Shown here: positions 46,442 through 58,109 of the stretch, one piece after another
Layout: the number at the start of each line of letters is the position of its first letter
How positions within the stretch are numbered: position 1 is the stretch's first letter
Assembly: GCF_032452875.1 (NCBI RefSeq)
Contig: NC_083871.1
Coordinates: 5,431,692-5,495,691 of the forward strand
DNA length: 64,000 nucleotides
Origin: Bos javanicus
Taxonomy: Eukaryota; Chordata; Mammalia; Artiodactyla; Bovidae
Reading direction: 5' to 3'
Notes under the pieces: generated by a model
What the model saw: the letters and a program-made list of their open reading frames with translations, nothing else
Database searches by the model: none
What the model was told of the DNA's origin: nothing
Position numbers and translations under genes: made by a program

Positions 46442-46661
46442 GTGTGTGCACGCTCAATCGCTCAGTCATGTCTGACTCTATGCAACCCCATGGACTGTAG
46501 ACCCCCAGGCTCCTCTGTCCATGGGATTTCCCAGGCAAGAATACTGAAGTGGGTTGCCATTTCCTTCTCCAGGGCATCTTCCTGACCCAGGGATCAAACT
46601 GATCTCATGTCTCCTGCATTGACAGGCAGATTCTTTACCACTTCACCAATTGACTGGCTAC
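46442..46661 (-). mobile_element. Bov-tA SINE
   Basis: TCGCTCAGTCATGTCTGACTC ... CCAGGCAAGAATACTGAAGTG ... GACAGGCAGATTCTTTACCAC. Target duplications ATTCTAATAT (46432-46441) and ATTCCAATAT (46662-46671). Confidence 0.94.
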
Positions 46662-47054
46662 ATTCCAATATAATTTCTACAACTATTATGTTCATTCTGC
46701 TGTCTTGAGGAAAATGTCACTTTGAACTCTGTTGCGGACATCCTGTGGTGGTGACTTCCCATGAAATGGGACATGGGAAGAACGCTGAGACAGAAAGTAG
46801 ACTCTAATAGTTTAAAAAGGGAGGGAAACTCTGGTGTTTTGAGCACAAGCATTGAATGTGACTTTTCAAGAGTGGTCTGTTCAGTAACTCCAGGACCCTT
46901 GTTAGAGAAGTCACTGTCTTCAGAAAAAAGGAATGAAGGGGTTTTGGTCTCAGGAGGTGATGAATAGGTTTGAATTCAAATTGTCCTTCACTGAGGCTTA
47001 GCCAAGTGAGGCAGACATCAAGCTGGCCATGTGCCCTGGTGAGGCGTTTGGGGA

Positions 47055-47225
47055 AGCACTTCCCCTAGTGTGGGCCTGGGCCAGCAGCTTCAGCATCACC
47101 TGGGAGCATGTGAGAAATGCCATTTCAGCCCCAAGCCTGGATCACTGATTTAGAAGCTCCTTAGGGAGAGGGGTGACTGGGCTGCTGTTTTAACAAAGCA
47201 CCCGGACGTTCTGGGTGCTTGTCTT
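47055..47225 (+). repeat. MER5-type hAT DNA transposon remnant
   Basis: CAGCTTCAGCATCACCTGGGA, then GAGAAATGCCATTTCAGCCCC, then TGCTGTTTTAACAAAGCACCC match the order of MER5A/MER5B sequence. Non-coding and ancient. Confidence 0.7.
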
Positions 47226-47584
47226 GGGGCAGGACCCCTAGGCAGGGAGCCCAGTGTGGGGCTCAGACCCTCCGTCCATGAATCGTGATATTCTTCCCAT
47301 TTGTGAGTCACCAACCTAGTGGTGTGGCTCTGAGTTTACTGTATGCCCACCCCTTCTGCCCATCTCATTGTGGAGCCTTCTCTGTGCCTCCAGTCATGGA
47401 AAATTTCTTCTAGTTGTCTGAAGGTTGTTCTTACAGATAGTTGCTCTAGGTTCTTGCAGTTTTGGTGTGCCCATTGAGAGAGGTGAGCCTAAGGTCTTCA
47501 TACTCCACACTGTTGGCCACCTCCCTGATACTGTTTATTTTAAACATTCAAAATAATAAGAAATATATTGTTTATTTTATATTA

Positions 47585-47665
47585 CATAAACATATGTGTG
47601 TATATCACATATATACATATGAATATATGTGTGTATATATATATACATACATGTATATATATGCT
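47585..47665. repeat. AT-rich (ATAT/GTGTAT)n simple repeat
   Basis: An imperfect TATATGTGTGTATATAT-type tract of about 80 bp. Confidence 0.9.
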
Positions 47666-47880
47666 ATTTTAAAAATCCTTATTTCCTAAAGTGCTTAAGA
47701 GTAAACACCAGAGAACTTATGGATACTTGTGATGAAAACTGAAGTACTGGGGAGAATCCATGCAAAAGTTCTAAAAAAGACTAACTTTGCTCCTGACCTT
47801 CCTGGGCATCAGGCAGAAAAGCCAGGCAGGTGGACACTCGACCAAATAGTAAGGCATTCATTTAATCAAAAGGAGGGAAT

Positions 47881-48004
47881 ACATGCTAAGTCACTTCAGT
47901 TGTGTTCAACTCTGTGCGACTCCATAGACGGGAGCCCACCAGGCTCCCCCGTCCCTGGGATTCTCCAGGCAAGAGCACTGGAGTGGGTTGCCATTGCCTT
48001 CTCC
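47881..48004 (-). mobile_element. BOV-A2-type SINE monomer with perfect TSD
   Basis: A single minus-strand Bov-A monomer: CTAAGTCACTTCAGTTGTGT ... CTGGGATTCTCCAGGCAAG. A perfect 11-bp duplication AAAAGGAGGGA occurs at 47868-47878 and 48005-48015. Confidence 0.94.
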
Positions 48005-49590
48005 AAAAGGAGGGAAAGAAAGATCTAAACTTTAGGACAAATTAAAAGGGATGCTTTTTTAAAAGACACTGAGTACTATGATAGTTTCTCCATCAGATGC
48101 AAAACATTCTTCGTTTGGTCATTTTCATGTCAACTTCAGTGGCAATGGCTGAACAGTGCTTTACAGAAAACTAAGCCAAAGCAGGCCACATGCTTTGTTC
48201 TCTGGGGTTCTGATGACAAAGGAATAGAGCTTGGGAGAATCTAGCAGAGCAGCAGATGGTATTTTTCTTAGACCGCCTGTCAAGAAGGCAGGCAACTCAC
48301 CTGTGCTTCATACCAGGCCTGACTCATAGTCGACTCAGTTTGGCAACTTGGCCAGTCCCTGAACTTCACCTTTTCTGAGCTGCTGATCAAATGCGTTTCC
48401 CATCTTGAATGTCCTAGACAACCTGGGACAGGGTTTCTGTTTTGATGACGCACACTGAAGCACCAGCTTTGTTCCTGATAGCAGGAACTACCATCCTCAT
48501 CCCAGAGGTGAGGCCCCAGAATTACACATGCAAAAGAGGGCTGAGTCTTTTTATCAAAAATATTTTATAATATATTAAAATCTCTGAACAAATGCAACCA
48601 AGACTTGTTCCATAGAACATGGAAGAAAAAATTTTAAAACATTTAAATGTAGGTATTCTCAGCAAAAGTCATCTCAGATTTTCTTGGTGTAAGAACCTTG
48701 GTTTGACTTTTGCTTAATACATGGTTTTGTTTGATTTTGAATGGACTTATCCTGTTCATGGGCCTGGCAAAGTATGTGTCTGTAATAACACATACTCTCA
48801 GGGATACGTGAAATCATTTGTTGGCTGGGGCTTTTTTTATAATTTGCAAAATATGAATAATTATTTTCATACTGCAAAGGACACTAGATAAATCAGGAAT
48901 TATGTAAATATTACCCATGTGGACATTGCAGAATATCTAAACCCAACTATCCTTATGGTTTCAAATATCAAGGTTGAACTGTAATATCTGATTGTTGTTA
49001 GCCAACAGTCTAGTATCCCAGGCTATTTTTAAAGCCATGACATCACTGTGGAGGAGGAGTTCTTTTTAGCTATTTGCTACAACAGGCACATGAAAACAAA
49101 ATGAAACTTTAGTCTCAGTATGGCTGAATTGAGTCTGAGAATCATCAGCCAAGGTCAGTGTTGTGGCTACTGCGAGGAACCAGCCACCCCGTCCAGATGG
49201 AGTCCTCCCCAAAGAGTGACTTCCTTCTTGCCCTGTGGGACTCTGCTCAGCCCAATCCTCTAGAAAGCTGTCTCCTCTATCCTAAGACACCAGTGATGGC
49301 CATGTGTACAAAAGATTAGCACAGGAAACCAGTCAAGAATTACTAAATAAAAATTTTTTCAATGTTTTGGAAAAGGACCACAAACTGATCAGAGGAACCA
49401 ACTTCAAAAAAACGCAGAATGACTTTAGGCAATAGAGTAGAACTTTAAAATATGTATTTGTAGTTATTGCTTCAGAAAATTTTAATGGATTATTATATAC
49501 GTAAAACAAGAGCAGGCTGTATTGAAAAACACATGAAAAAAGAGCATCTAAAAGTTTTTAGAAGTTAATACCCATCCTTAGAGACATATA

Positions 49591-49808
49591 GGCTTCCCAC
49601 GTGGCCCTACTGATAAAAGAATCTGCCTGCCAATGCAGGAGACAAAAGAGAGGCAGGTTTGATCCCTGGCTGGGAAAATCCCCTGAAGGAGGAAATGGCA
49701 ACCCACTCCGGTGTTCTTGCCTGGAGAATCCCATGGACAGAGGAGACTGGTGGGCTTCAGTCCAAAGGGTCCCAAAGAGTCGGACACAACTGAAGGCATG
49801 CAGGCATA
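49591..49808 (+). mobile_element. Bov-tA SINE
   Basis: GGCTTCCCACGTGGCCCTAC head, GGTTTGATCCCTGGCTGGG, a full body, and GTCGGACACAACTGAAGGC at the end. Confidence 0.93.
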
Positions 49809-51191
49809 GAGTCATAGGCTTTTAGACACACTTTTTTTGGTGAAATCTTGAGTATTCGTGGATGAAGAGGAGAATCTTACTAGCTTCTAGAGATAAGGCT
49901 GTATACAGTCAGCAAGAATCCTGCTGGCACATGTGTTCCCATTTGTGAGACAAGATGCCAGGAAACAGTGGTGCTAAGAATGTGGTCTTGAGGGTTTTGA
50001 TATGAACTTACTTCAGTTTAGCCATATTGATAGTGAAGGATTAAGTGAAGACAGTCTTCAGATACCAGAGGCCTTAGAAAGTAAACTAGATCCTAAACTG
50101 GATTATTCCAAAATTAGAATTACTAGAAGCTGTAATCTGAATACTGAAAAATAAATCCAGGAAAGGGAAACATGCTGTGCAGCTGTCACAGTTAATATAC
50201 ATAGTTTAAAATTAAAGTTCCTGTAATGGAAACACCATAATATGAACTGTGTGTGTGTGTGTATTTATGTATTTGTGCAAAATTCAGGGCAGTTTAGACA
50301 TTTATTAGACAAGACTATTTAATTCCAAGAAATGTATTTTGAACTAGTTACAAACAAGTGGGTTTTTTTGAAATTTCTTTTGCTTACCTAACTGGGAATT
50401 TTAGGAAATACATCCTTATTGTGGTCACAGCAGGGTCCCCAAGCCCAAACGCTGTCCTAGGCCTGTGCTCCTGTCTGTCTGTGGACAAGCCCTCCCCATG
50501 TGCCAGTCCAGATGGCTGTAAGTAATCCAGGCCTCCTCCCCCTCCATGGGTTCCAGCCCAGTGAGGCCACTTGCCCAGTAGCTGTGGCAGGAGGGCCCTG
50601 AGAAAGGCCTTGATTGGTCCAGCTTGAGACACATGCCCATCTTGCACAATGCTTGATTGGCCAGGTTTGGGTTCATCTCACACACCAACCCAGCAGCCAG
50701 GAGTTGTGAGGGGCAGTTAGACCTTCCCAGCTGTTGCAAACAAGGTTAGCTCCAGGAAGGAGGAACTCATATGGCACAGTCAGGGAAGGGGCGGTGCGGA
50801 AAAGACAGAAGATACCGCTGGCGCCTCTGTAGGCTTTCAGAGAAGGGCAATCTGAGAGCAGCCCTCTCTTACTACGGGAAAACCGGGGACCTTCTCTGTG
50901 TCTCTAACTGGCACATTAGGATTCTAGGATTAGGTTATGGTTCAGGCTTTGGAGAAGTACAGATTGATTGAAGCCAAGAGTACATTACGTGACTCTTCAA
51001 AGAATTCAGGTCAATTTTAGATCCACAAATGATTTCAAGATCTTTATTATCCTGCCTTCTTGAAAAACATATGTATTCATGTACTGCTCTATGTTGAACT
51101 GGCTGCATTGTTATCTTCATCAATATAGTTGAGGATCCTAGGTCTGTGGGGCTTTTGGACTAAACTGTTAATACAAAATGTTTTTTATATA

Positions 51192-51316
51192 ATAAGTATT
51201 TATTGAAGTATAGTTTATTTATAATGTGTTATTTTCCACTGTATAGCAAAGTGATTCAGTTATACATATATATAGATAGATAGATATACACATTCTTTTT
51301 TATATTCTTTTCCAAA
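51192..51316 (-). mobile_element. L1 LINE 3' terminal fragment
   Basis: GTATTTATTGAAGTATAGTTT, then TATAGCAAAGTGATTCAGTT, then CATTCTTTTTTATATTCTTTT. Only the last 125 bp of an L1, on the minus strand. Confidence 0.88.
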
Positions 51317-52449
51317 TATAAAATACTAAATGGTGCCCATCCAGGGAAAGAGACTGTCAATTCATAGAGGAGTAAATAGGTAAACTTCACCTTGAGGAAA
51401 CTGTAGTGAAAGAATAGATAACAGGAGAAGGTAGCCAGAACTGAGGCCAGCCGTCTGCCGTGCCCCCTGCTGACATCTGCATGCGGGTGCTAACACAGCC
51501 ACGTAAGCCATGTAAGACACAGCGCACAGCCCAGCCACCCAGTACACACCGCCTCCCACTCTGCCTGTGTGTCTGACTCCGCTCATCCTCTAGTCTCACT
51601 GTCCTCCTCCGCCTGCCCCTCCTCTGCTTGTTTCAAGACTCAGGTGCTGGCCCCTTTCCATCTCCTCCAGGTAGAAGAATGCCCCCTGTCTGTCTTCCCA
51701 TGGCAGGTTCCACGTGTTCCCCTCCCGCCTATAAACTGACTCACCTCTTCTGTGTGTGTTGGCGGATTTGACCTGGGAATATGTTGTCCTGGGAGACCAT
51801 AAAGCTTTCCAAGGGAATCTGTACCCAGATGCTATGTGTCCACAGGCATTCTTTCCTAGAACTGAAGTACCTGAGAGCTCACAGCAGGCAGCACCTGGGC
51901 GGGGGTCCTCCCAGCTCCCCTCTGCTGAATGCTCTTCTCCCCTACCACAAAAGACATGCCAAGCTGCCATCCGCCAGGAAGCTCACTTGCATGTGGTTCC
52001 CTGAGGAGGGCGGACCTTACCCTGTTGCCCGACAGAAGCACCCACAGCCTTCCTGCTGGAGGCCTGAGCAGGTGGATAGTCCTGTTGAATGTCAGGTGGT
52101 TTCCAAGTTTTCTTTCCAACCAAATGGATAAAGGGTCTGAGCAAACTGTCGATTAATATGTCATTGAACATAAATTTTGTGGCCGATCAAGTGATGTGTA
52201 ATAGAGTCAAAGTTTTAAAAACTGAGCGGAGGGATGTCACTATAGCAAAACTTAATTCGCTTCAACTTACTCATGTGAGTAAGTTTTTCAGTTTCTTAAG
52301 TCATTATTGACCTGGGGCATTTTTGCAGAAACTAATACCTGTGATCAACGATTTGTTAATAAGTGATATTGACACATCTCTAGTCAATAACATTTGGATA
52401 CCAAAATATCTAATAATACATCTCTGATTTATAATGTGTTAATAGTGAT

Positions 52450-52603
52450 AAGCGACTTCACTTTCACTTTCATGCATTGGAGAAGGAAATGGCGACCCAC
52501 TCCAGCGTTCTTGCCTGGAGAATTCCAGGGACGGGGGAGCCTGGTGGGCTGCTGTCTATGGAGTCGCACAGAGTCAGACATGACTGAAGTGACTTAGCAT
52601 AGC
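52450..52603 (+). mobile_element. BOV-A2-type SINE monomer plus linker
   Basis: GACTTCACTTTCACTTTCATG linker, then the monomer GGAGAAGGAAATGGCGACCC ... GACTGAAGTGACTTAGCATA. ATAGTGAT occurs at 52442-52449 and 52604-52611 as a target duplication. Confidence 0.93.
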
Positions 52604-53223
52604 ATAGTGATCAGAATGAAAAATGTGAACTGTATTAATAGCAAACCCTGCCTTGCTCTAGTACTAAGTATCCAGTCACTTTTAAGGAATTAGTTGAAAA
52701 AAGCCTAATCTGAGTCACTACAGATGCATTTCTAATGTCACTTTGCCTTTTTGTTTAAGAAATGTCAACATTTCTAAAATACTCATGTAATTTTTATTGA
52801 CTCGTTCCTGTTCATGATTACAATGCTCACTTCCCGGTAAAGGAAAAAAATCACCACCTTCTGTTGAGAGAGGAAATAAAAATTGCATTTTAATTTATAT
52901 ATATATTTTATTTAATCAGTAGGAAAGCTCTCAAGCACAAAGTACGTTCATTGAGGATGAGGTGAGATTCTTGTGGTGTGGGAGAGGGGAGTAAATTCCA
53001 GAAAGAAGAGCTGTGCTCTAGAAGCTACCTCTTAAAGGGAGAACTGCTCATCCAATTTACATGCCGGGTTCTGGACATCAAGACACTATCATGTTCAGAT
53101 GCCTTTTATTATGTTTTGTAAAATAATTAAACATTTAAAGAATAATTACAATGAAGTCACATCTGTTGTAACTAGTTGAACTCATGATGGATATTTTCAA
53201 ATGTCAGTTAAAGAGTAGGTGGG

Positions 53224-53505
53224 CATGCTGCTGCTGCTGCTGCTAAGTCACTTCAGTCATGTCCAACTCTGTGCGACCCCATAGACGGGAGCCCACCAGG
53301 CTTCCCCATCCCTGGGATTCTCCAGGCAAGAACACTGGAGTGGGTTGCCATTTCCTTCTCCAGTGTATCAAAGTGAAAAGTGAAAGGGAAGTCATTCACT
53401 CGTGTCCGACTCTTAGCGACCTCATGGACTGCAACCTACCAGGCTCCTCTGTCCATGGGATTTTCCAGGCAAGAGTACTGGAGTAGGGTGCCATTGCCTT
53501 CTCCG
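53224..53505 (-). mobile_element. BOV-A2 SINE (dimeric)
   Basis: (CTG)n start, two monomers, CAAAGTGAAAAGTGAAAGGG linker. Target duplications GTAGGTGGG (53215-53223 and 53506-53514). Confidence 0.94.
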
Positions 53506-54034
53506 GTAGGTGGGAATACACGGTTCAAAATTAGTTTGGGGTGTATATGACAAAAATTACTGACACACACCAGGTCAGTTTGACCCCAGTAGTTCTGCAG
53601 CACCCACCTGTAGCTACTTTATTTTGCCCTTTATTCCCAATGCATAGACCAAAGGGAACTAAATCAAGATGGGTTGAGACAGGAGATGGGAGCATGGCTT
53701 GTCGGTTTGTGAAAGGGAGCCATAGGTGTCGTGATGAGATGAGGAAGAGATTAGTCTTTTGTTGAGACATTTTCTTTAGGCAGATAAACCTGGTGAAACA
53801 GACTCTTGACCAATTTCCTTTCATAATGACCAGGAAATAAGCAACATCATAAGATACAAGATCTTTGATTTAAAAAAGTAATAAAAACGAATCCATAACA
53901 AAAATACCTGAAAGATATTTACATTTGGTGTTTGAAATTTTCTTGGGTGACTTTATGAAAGAAAAACCCAGTGGGACTCATGCCAAACTGAAATGATTGT
54001 GTTCAGCTCAAGGAATTAGTAGCCTTAAGTTGAG

Positions 54035-54240
54035 CTTCCCAGGTGGCGCAGTGGTAAACGTGCCAGTGTGGGAGACACAGGAGACTCAGGTTTGATCCTT
54101 GAGTCAGAAGACCCCCTGGAAGGAGATGGCAACCCATTCCAGCATTCTTGCCTAGGAAATCCCATGGACAGAGCAGCCTGATGGGCTACAGTCCATGGGG
54201 TCACAAAGAGTTTGGATACAACTGAGTACGCATGCATGCA
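54035..54240 (+). mobile_element. Bov-tA SINE
   Basis: AGCTTCCCAGGTGGCGCAGTG head, GGTTTGATCCTTGAGTCAG, and a body ending GGATACAACTGAGTACGC. Confidence 0.93.
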
Positions 54241-55659
54241 ATCTTAGGTTAGCACTTTCTGCTTTACACCCAAGCTTGAGAATTTTCCAAAGCTTGCAGT
54301 TAGCTGTAATGGCATTTGAGCTATGGGATTATATAATTCAGGTGGAGGACAATGGAAGCATTAAATTTCCTGACTTGGGCTCTGTGGCTATTTATTTGGA
54401 AGATGATTTAATTATGAATTTGTATTTGGTATCTGCTAAAAATAGATTGTGCTTTTCCACATTTGCAAAAATTCTGCAGTAATAACTTTTTAGTTCAAAA
54501 AAAGGTTTATTTCTTTAGTTCAAAAAAAAAGCTCCCCCCAAAATGGTTCACAGGAGTCTTGAGCCTTTGCAAGAGCTGTTTCTCTTTCTGACTGGAAGAC
54601 CCACCCTGTGCTCTGAGCATCTTCCCATCCTCGCTCTCCCCCCTCTCACTGGTGCTTATGACACTTGCAGGCTGGAGATGCTCTCACCCCTGTTCCTTCC
54701 CCCCTGGGCGTTTAGGCAGCTGCCCTTCTGACCCTGTGTGACCATCCCCACCATACACTGCAGGCTCCCTGAGAGCAGGTCCCCTCGCCTGCCGCCCAGC
54801 GCGGGCTCTGTGTCCTGGAGCAGGCATATGGGTGGGCCCTCACCGACACCTGTCCGTCAGGTTCGAGGACAGAGAACCCTGGGCCCTGGGGAAGGTCGTC
54901 CTCCAGAATTAGAGGACTCGCTTGGGAAGAGGGGTGCACAGGCACTCATACCCTTCACAGTGAGTTTCAGTGGTTTAACACATCCAACTGGGTAGAGACT
55001 GCTCACCTCTTGCTGACTAAGCATTTGCCATTGGCTGGATTGAGTCTGGGGATTCACAACAATTTTTACCTTAAAACTTCTGAGGGATATAAAACAAGCC
55101 CAGACAAGCATCCTCAATCTTATAACCAGATCAAAAGGGGCAGACGAAGTCCTCCCTTACCACAAATGCCTTTTGAGTTTCCGGGACGTGAAATTCCACG
55201 TGAGTGCATGGAAGCCTGCTCACAGCAGGTGGTTCTAGTGCTACCCCAAGGTGGGGGTGCTGCCCCAGTGTTTCCTCAAGTAGCAGGTCTCTTGAGGTCA
55301 CTTTACTTGAGTGATGCCTGCTGGAGCAGTGGGGGCAGGGCTGGGCTGAGCACTTATCCAGAACCTGCTCTGTGCTGAGACCTCCCTATGACCAGCCCAG
55401 CCCTCCACCTGTGCAAACACCCCCGGTGTTGGTCTCAGCACGTGGCACTGCCAGTGTTGGTGTACTTGTCTGTCCCCCGTAAACTGCGAGTCACCAGGAG
55501 CTGAGACCTGTGGACCTGTGTCCCCAAGTCCAATCAGGGGGCCCTTCCCAACCTGGCATGCACTCTACTGTGGAGACATGCCAGGGGCACCAGGCAGTGG
55601 GCTGGCTTCACACATGGTCCTCATCTCAGTCCATGCCTGTGGGAGGATCACCACAGCCT

Positions 55660-55790
55660 CTCCCAGGAGAAACTGAGGCAGAGGGTCCAGGTATGTGCCC
55701 CCAGGCAACCAGTCAACCGCCCTCCTTGGGTTTGAATCCAGGTCTCTGTGGCCAGAAACCTGTATGCTCCATCACTGTGCTCTTTTTACA
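55660..55790 (-). repeat. MIR SINE
   Basis: GGAGAAACTGAGGCAGAGGGT then TTTGAATCCAGGTCTCTGTGG, then ATCACTGTGCTC. This is the minus-orientation MIR order. Confidence 0.65.
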
Positions 55791-57292
55791 TTGCAGAGAA
55801 AAAGTGTTAGTTTGATTGACCTACTTGTTCAGTGATGGTGACCAAGAGAAAGCAGGAAACCAGAGTCTGCTCAGCCGTCAGGGCCGCCATTGACGGCCAG
55901 GCAAGGGAGCAGCTTTGAGTGGGGTTGGCAGGAGTGACGAGTCAGGTAGAGTCGCCAGCTGTGTGGACAAAGCAGCTGGTGCACAGCATCTGAGTGTGAC
56001 TGCGTCTCAGCAGACCCCTGGCAGAAAAGGCTTTGGTGGTATTAATCTGCAGGCAGTGTTTCTTCTCTGTATTTGCCCTCTAATTAAGAGCCTTGCAACA
56101 AAAGACAGGAAGAAAGCTAAGAGAAAGAGGTTCTTGTTCAGAAGCGTTCACTGCGTTCAGATACACTGCCTTGCGCATTCGCGTCTCTAAACAATCCCTC
56201 CCTCGTGTTTCTGATCTTTTTTTGTGAGCTCTTTTGTTAACTGGCAGTTTTTATTCTCATTCTTTTGTTTATTTGCGGGATCTCAGAGAAAGCAACACCT
56301 CAAGGAATTTTCTCCTTGGTGTTCTTTTGGTTTTCTTCATTCTCTGTCTCGTCTGCTGTCTGGTTAACATATTCACTGTCTTGAGTGTGATTATTGTGTC
56401 GCTTGTCTGTCATTGTCCAAGTCTGTGGAGTTTACACTCAGCATGTGTGTGGTCTTGATCCATTTTAGGCGTCCAACAACTTACTTACCGAAGGAATGAT
56501 TTTCAAAAAAAACACACTGAAACCACAGCACAACACAATCGCTATTTCCTGGATGACCACGAGCAGCATGTAGATCATATGTCTTGAGGTTTAAAAGCTA
56601 TTTCTATGTTCAGTGAAAACACACACCTCTGGTCTGCAGTTGGGCCAGAGTTCTAAACACCTGTCCTCCCACCTCAGTATTGGGGGGCTTCCGCTCCAAG
56701 TGTGGAGCTTTCAGTGAACAGTCTTAGACCACCTCAACGCTCAGTATCAGAAAAATGGATCCCTCACTTTCGTTACACAGACTGTCCCTCATGATGTCTG
56801 GACATACGTGCCTCCAGCATCTCAATTCGAGTTGGGTGGAATGTCAGGCCTCCACAGTGAGTTGCAGCTCTGCGCATCGATTCCTTCTGCTCCCCTACGT
56901 TGTGCATATTCAGTGCTCAGGAGCCAGTAACCTCAACCAAGGATGCTTTTGTCCTTGTTCTTTTAAATTTTACTTGAGGGTTCTCTTCTAAGAACATCTC
57001 TTATTTAAACCATATCTTACTGTCTCATGTATAAAAATAAAGGGAGAGCCAGACACTGATGAAAAGTGTCATTAATACAGTAAGAAAAATTGCACATGTT
57101 CCTGAGGAATATTTGTTAGAAGTTCCTGAACAAGATTAGTTATTTTTGTACTTTGTTTCCATTTTGAAAATCTTAATTTAAAAGAAAAAATATTCATGTT
57201 CAAACAACTTCTGTTAAGCCAAGGATCAGACTAGAAACAATTGCATTCATCATGCTGTTAGTCTGAATTTTTTTAATGTTTACCCACAGTCA

Positions 57293-57503
57293 GGCTTCCC
57301 TGGTAGCTCAGATGGTAAAGAATCTGCCTGCAATGCAGGAGACCTGGGTTCAATCCCTGAATTGGGAAGATTCCCTAGAGAAGGAAATGGCAACCCACTC
57401 CAGTATTCTTGCCTGGAGAACCATGGACAGAGGAGCCTGAAGGGCTACAGTCCGTAGGGTCCCAAAGAGTCAGACACAACTGAGCGACTAACACACACAC
57501 ACA
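57293..57503 (+). mobile_element. Bov-tA SINE close upstream of COBL exon
   Basis: GGCTTCCCTGGTAGCTCAGA head, a TCAATCCCTGAATTGGG box B region, a full body, and (CA)n at about 57490-57503. TTACCCACAGT before it and TTACCTATAGT after it form a target duplication. It ends about 160 bp before the COBL acceptor at 57664 and lies in the sense orientation. Confidence 0.95.
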
Positions 57504-57664
57504 CTTACCTATAGTTATACAGGATGAAAATCTCAAAGGTTAATTGAAAATATGCTGATTTTTGAGGGAAAATGTTGCTCCCATCACAGATGCGGTTTCA
57601 GGTGAGTCAGGCCGGGGGAGCTCACTGGCACGGTGGCTGACCTCCCCTTGTGTGTCTCGTCCAG

Positions 57665-57974
57665 TGAGCCTATCCATGGGGCCCAGCGGTCCCTGCAGTG
57701 TGGACGGGGCCCCCCCAGTGCCATTGGAGGCTGAGGAGACCGTGTCTGTCAGCAGCTGCTTTGCCTCAGAGGACACCACAGAGGACTCAGGTGTGATGAG
57801 CTCCCCGTCGGACATCGTGTCCCTGGATTCCCAGCACGACAGCATGAAATCCAAAGACAGGTGGGGCACAGACCAGGAGGACTGCAGCGACCAGGACCTG
57901 GCTGGGACGCCAGAGCCGGGCCCCCCGAAGAGCCCCTTGTGGGAGAGGAGCAGCTCTGAGAACCGGCATCTGAG
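57665..57974 (+). CDS. COBL: COBL coding exon, acidic Ser-rich segment
   Basis: A 310-nt internal exon with strong acceptor (CTCGTCCAG) and donor (TGAG|GTGAGG). The first two bases complete a codon begun upstream, giving Val if the cassette is skipped (G|TG) or Leu if it is included (C|TG). It ends two bases into an Arg codon. It encodes SLSMGPSGPCSVDGAPPVP, then an acidic/serine block EDTTEDSGVMSSPSDIVSL, then KSKDRWGTDQEDCSDQDLAG, then PPKSPLWERSSSENRHLR. This is the most diagnostic COBL sequence in the window; I recognise it from the mammalian protein, where it precedes the large exon leading to the WH2 region. The direct join to 13964 reproduces the common RK..VSL junction that I recall from human COBL. 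The DSGVMS at 57784-57801 fits a beta-TrCP-type DSGxxS motif. The domain has no known catalytic role; it is probably a disordered linker. Confidence 0.94.
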
Positions 57975-58109
57975 GTGAGGCATGGGCCAGCTGGGAAGGG
58001 GGGTCCCCTCCAGCCTCAAAGGATGGAGGCCTTTGTCCCACTGAGCCAGCCAGGGCTCCATAGTGAGGAGCCTGACTGGGGATGTGTTGCACGTGGTTCT
58101 GTCTTCATG

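Larger units (their letters stand above)
17094..57664 (+). other. COBL: COBL intron of about 40.6 kb, repeat-rich
   Basis: The intron lies between the cassette exon and the exon at 57665. The phases on both sides match directly, so no additional exon is required, although a short symmetric one could be missed. It carries most of the transposons of the window. Stretches of more than 300 bases where I recognise no repeat or gene include about 17100-17800, 18030-18860, 18975-20230, 21015-21880, 22055-24330, 24570-25185, 25410-26365, 26665-27460, 28015-29640, 29945-32050, 32340-32850, 33065-33470, 34915-35685, 35925-36730, 37080-37550, 37575-38020, 38770-39085, 39235-39685, 41125-42000, 42200-43065, 43210-43770, 45145-45435, 46165-46430, 46675-47050, 47230-47580, 48020-49585, 49810-51190, 51320-52440, 52615-53210, 53515-54030, 54245-55655 and 55795-57290. 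Open frames there are short and lack splice or homology support. Confidence 0.8.
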
